This document shows positions 6,761-7,079 of a stretch of DNA of 7,079 nucleotides, one piece after another (position 1 is the first letter of the stretch; the number at the start of each line of letters is the position of its first letter). The stretch is from an uncultured Lachnospiraceae bacterium (lineage in GTDB: Bacteria; Bacillota; Clostridia; Lachnospirales; Lachnospiraceae). Below the pieces are notes generated by a model, which worked only from the letters and a program-made list of their open reading frames with translations, ran no database searches and was not told the origin of the DNA. The position numbers and the translations under genes are program-made. The stretch is taken from contig USKC01000159.1 in assembly GCA_900555195.1 (NCBI GenBank), positions 1-7,079 on the forward strand. Direction: 5' to 3'.

Positions 6761-6904
6761 TTATTTCATCTTCTCACAGCTCTGATTTCCTACCGTGCAG
6801 GATGTCTTGCAGGCAGACTGGCAGGATGTCTGGCACTCGCCGCAGCCGCCCTTTTTCATGGATTCCTTTAAATCCCTCGTGCTCAGTGTTTTAATATGCT
6901 TCAT
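6761..6904 (-). CDS. scfA: Six-cysteine ranthipeptide SCIFF precursor
   Basis: This 47-residue peptide is the substrate of ScfB. It opens MKHIKTLSTRDLKESM, a leader-like stretch without cysteine, then turns cysteine-rich after GG at 19-20. Six cysteines lie at 21, 24, 28, 32, 36 and 43, matching the SCIFF (six cysteines in forty-five residues) family. The core holds a four-codon repeat of the form C-[QK]-[TS]-[SA], visible in DNA as repeated ACATCCTGC. From published work on other Clostridia as I remember it, the enzyme links Cys32 to Thr37; both residues occur at exactly those positions here. The ATG start is set by AAGGAGG at 6912-6918, 7 nt upstream. It is first in the run and has its own promoter-like element. 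There is no classical signal peptide, so export and cleavage are not explained by the peptide itself. The family's physiological role is poorly defined. Confidence 0.95.
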   Translation of the reverse strand: MKHIKTLSTRDLKESMKKGGCGECQTSCQSACKTSCTVGNQSCEKMK

Positions 6905-6911
6905 ATGCTTG

Positions 6912-6918
6912 CCTCCTT
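6912..6918 (-). promoter_or_regulatory. Ribosome binding site of scfA
   Basis: The minus strand reads AAGGAGG, 7 nt upstream of the ATG at 6904-6902. This is a near-consensus Shine-Dalgarno site, stronger than those of scfB and recJ. It fits high-level synthesis of the small precursor. Confidence 0.85.
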
Positions 6919-6938
6919 ACCGCACCTTTATCTAAGTC

Positions 6939-6947
6939 AGTATAACA
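6939..6947 (-). promoter_or_regulatory. Extended -10 promoter of scfA
   Basis: The minus strand reads TGTTATACT: a TATACT hexamer at 6944-6939 preceded by TGn, an extended -10 element for the housekeeping sigma factor. Spaced 17 nt upstream is TTCCCG, a poor -35 match, as is common for extended -10 promoters. The start point would fall near 6932, giving a leader of about 28 nt that carries the ribosome binding site. The surrounding DNA is A/T-rich. It probably drives scfA and, through readthrough, the downstream genes. Confidence 0.6.
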
Positions 6948-6956
6948 TACTTTTTT

Positions 6957-6968
6957 CTTCCCGGGAAG
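6957..6968. repeat. 12-bp perfect palindrome upstream of the scfA promoter
   Basis: CTTCCCGGGAAG is its own reverse complement and covers where a -35 box would lie for the extended -10 element. T runs flank it on the plus strand (6951-6956 and 6971-6977). It could be an operator for a dimeric regulator, or the small stem of a plus-strand terminator. No regulator consensus was matched. Confidence 0.4.
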
Positions 6969-6976
6969 TCTTTTTT

Positions 6977-7079
6977 TGACAGCGGAACACGGATTGTGGG
7001 ATGCGGAGCAAAAAATCGGAGCAAAGCTATGACTGCATCGCCCGGATTTATGATCCGTACCCTTGGCGAATCAATCTCC
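6977..7079 (+). other. Right-edge stretch of unresolved coding status
   Basis: About 100 nt upstream of the scfA promoter cannot be assigned. On the plus strand a frame from ATG 7001 runs open to the edge (26 codons, protein-like, containing YDCIARIYDPYPWRINL) but has no clear ribosome binding site. A second frame from ATG 7029 (MTASPGFMIRTLGESIS) has GGAG 7 nt upstream. On the minus strand one frame is open from the edge to a stop at 6934-6932 and could be the tail of an upstream gene, but it uses ATA and CGA codons and runs into the scfA promoter. Third-base usage slightly favours the plus strand. None of the peptides is recognised. Confidence 0.25.

Noticed and set aside
6801..6850. Short direct repeats (ACATCCTGC and variants) as a mobile or CRISPR-like repeat
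   Set aside because: They are the DNA form of the Cys-x-x-x periodicity in the SCIFF core and are fully explained by coding.

Overview
The window reads as a chromosomal segment of a Gram-positive, moderate-GC Clostridia member, most likely Lachnospiraceae-like. This rests on the co-occurrence of a SCIFF ranthipeptide pair (scfA-scfB), a fused SecDF and a RecJ in one tight run, and on Clostridia-style Shine-Dalgarno sites. No 16S or phylogenetic marker is present, so the family assignment is inference. Every confident gene lies on the minus strand, so the transcript reads from high to low coordinates.

Layout in transcription order: a right-edge stretch (about 6970-7079) of unresolved coding status; an extended -10 promoter near 6939-6947; scfA (6904-6761), a 47-residue six-cysteine precursor peptide; a 161-nt spacer rich in inverted repeats; scfB (6599-5211, GTG start), the radical SAM/SPASM thioether maturase; secDF (5188-3023), a single-chain SecD-SecF; a 125-nt spacer with a hairpin; recJ (2897-1113); a PfkB-family sugar-phosphate kinase (1086-157); a strong hairpin terminator (101-139); and an AT-rich left edge with no convincing gene.

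How the genes fit together: scfA and scfB form a complete precursor-plus-maturase module for a ranthipeptide (Cys thioether linked to a non-alpha carbon). No dedicated exporter or leader protease is visible. The next gene is the Sec accessory motor SecDF, followed by the housekeeping 5'-3' exonuclease RecJ and a sugar kinase. The 22-26 nt gaps at scfB-secDF and recJ-kinase suggest co-transcription. The scfA-scfB spacer probably sets the precursor-to-enzyme ratio.

The points most worth a second look are the structured scfA-scfB spacer (a perfect 12-bp stem closed by a GNRA tetraloop, plus two further inverted repeats), the Asp-to-Ala change at the SecF-half proton-relay position, and the physical coupling of a SCIFF module to SecDF. 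The SCIFF family itself is already described; its physiological role remains poorly defined, as far as I know.
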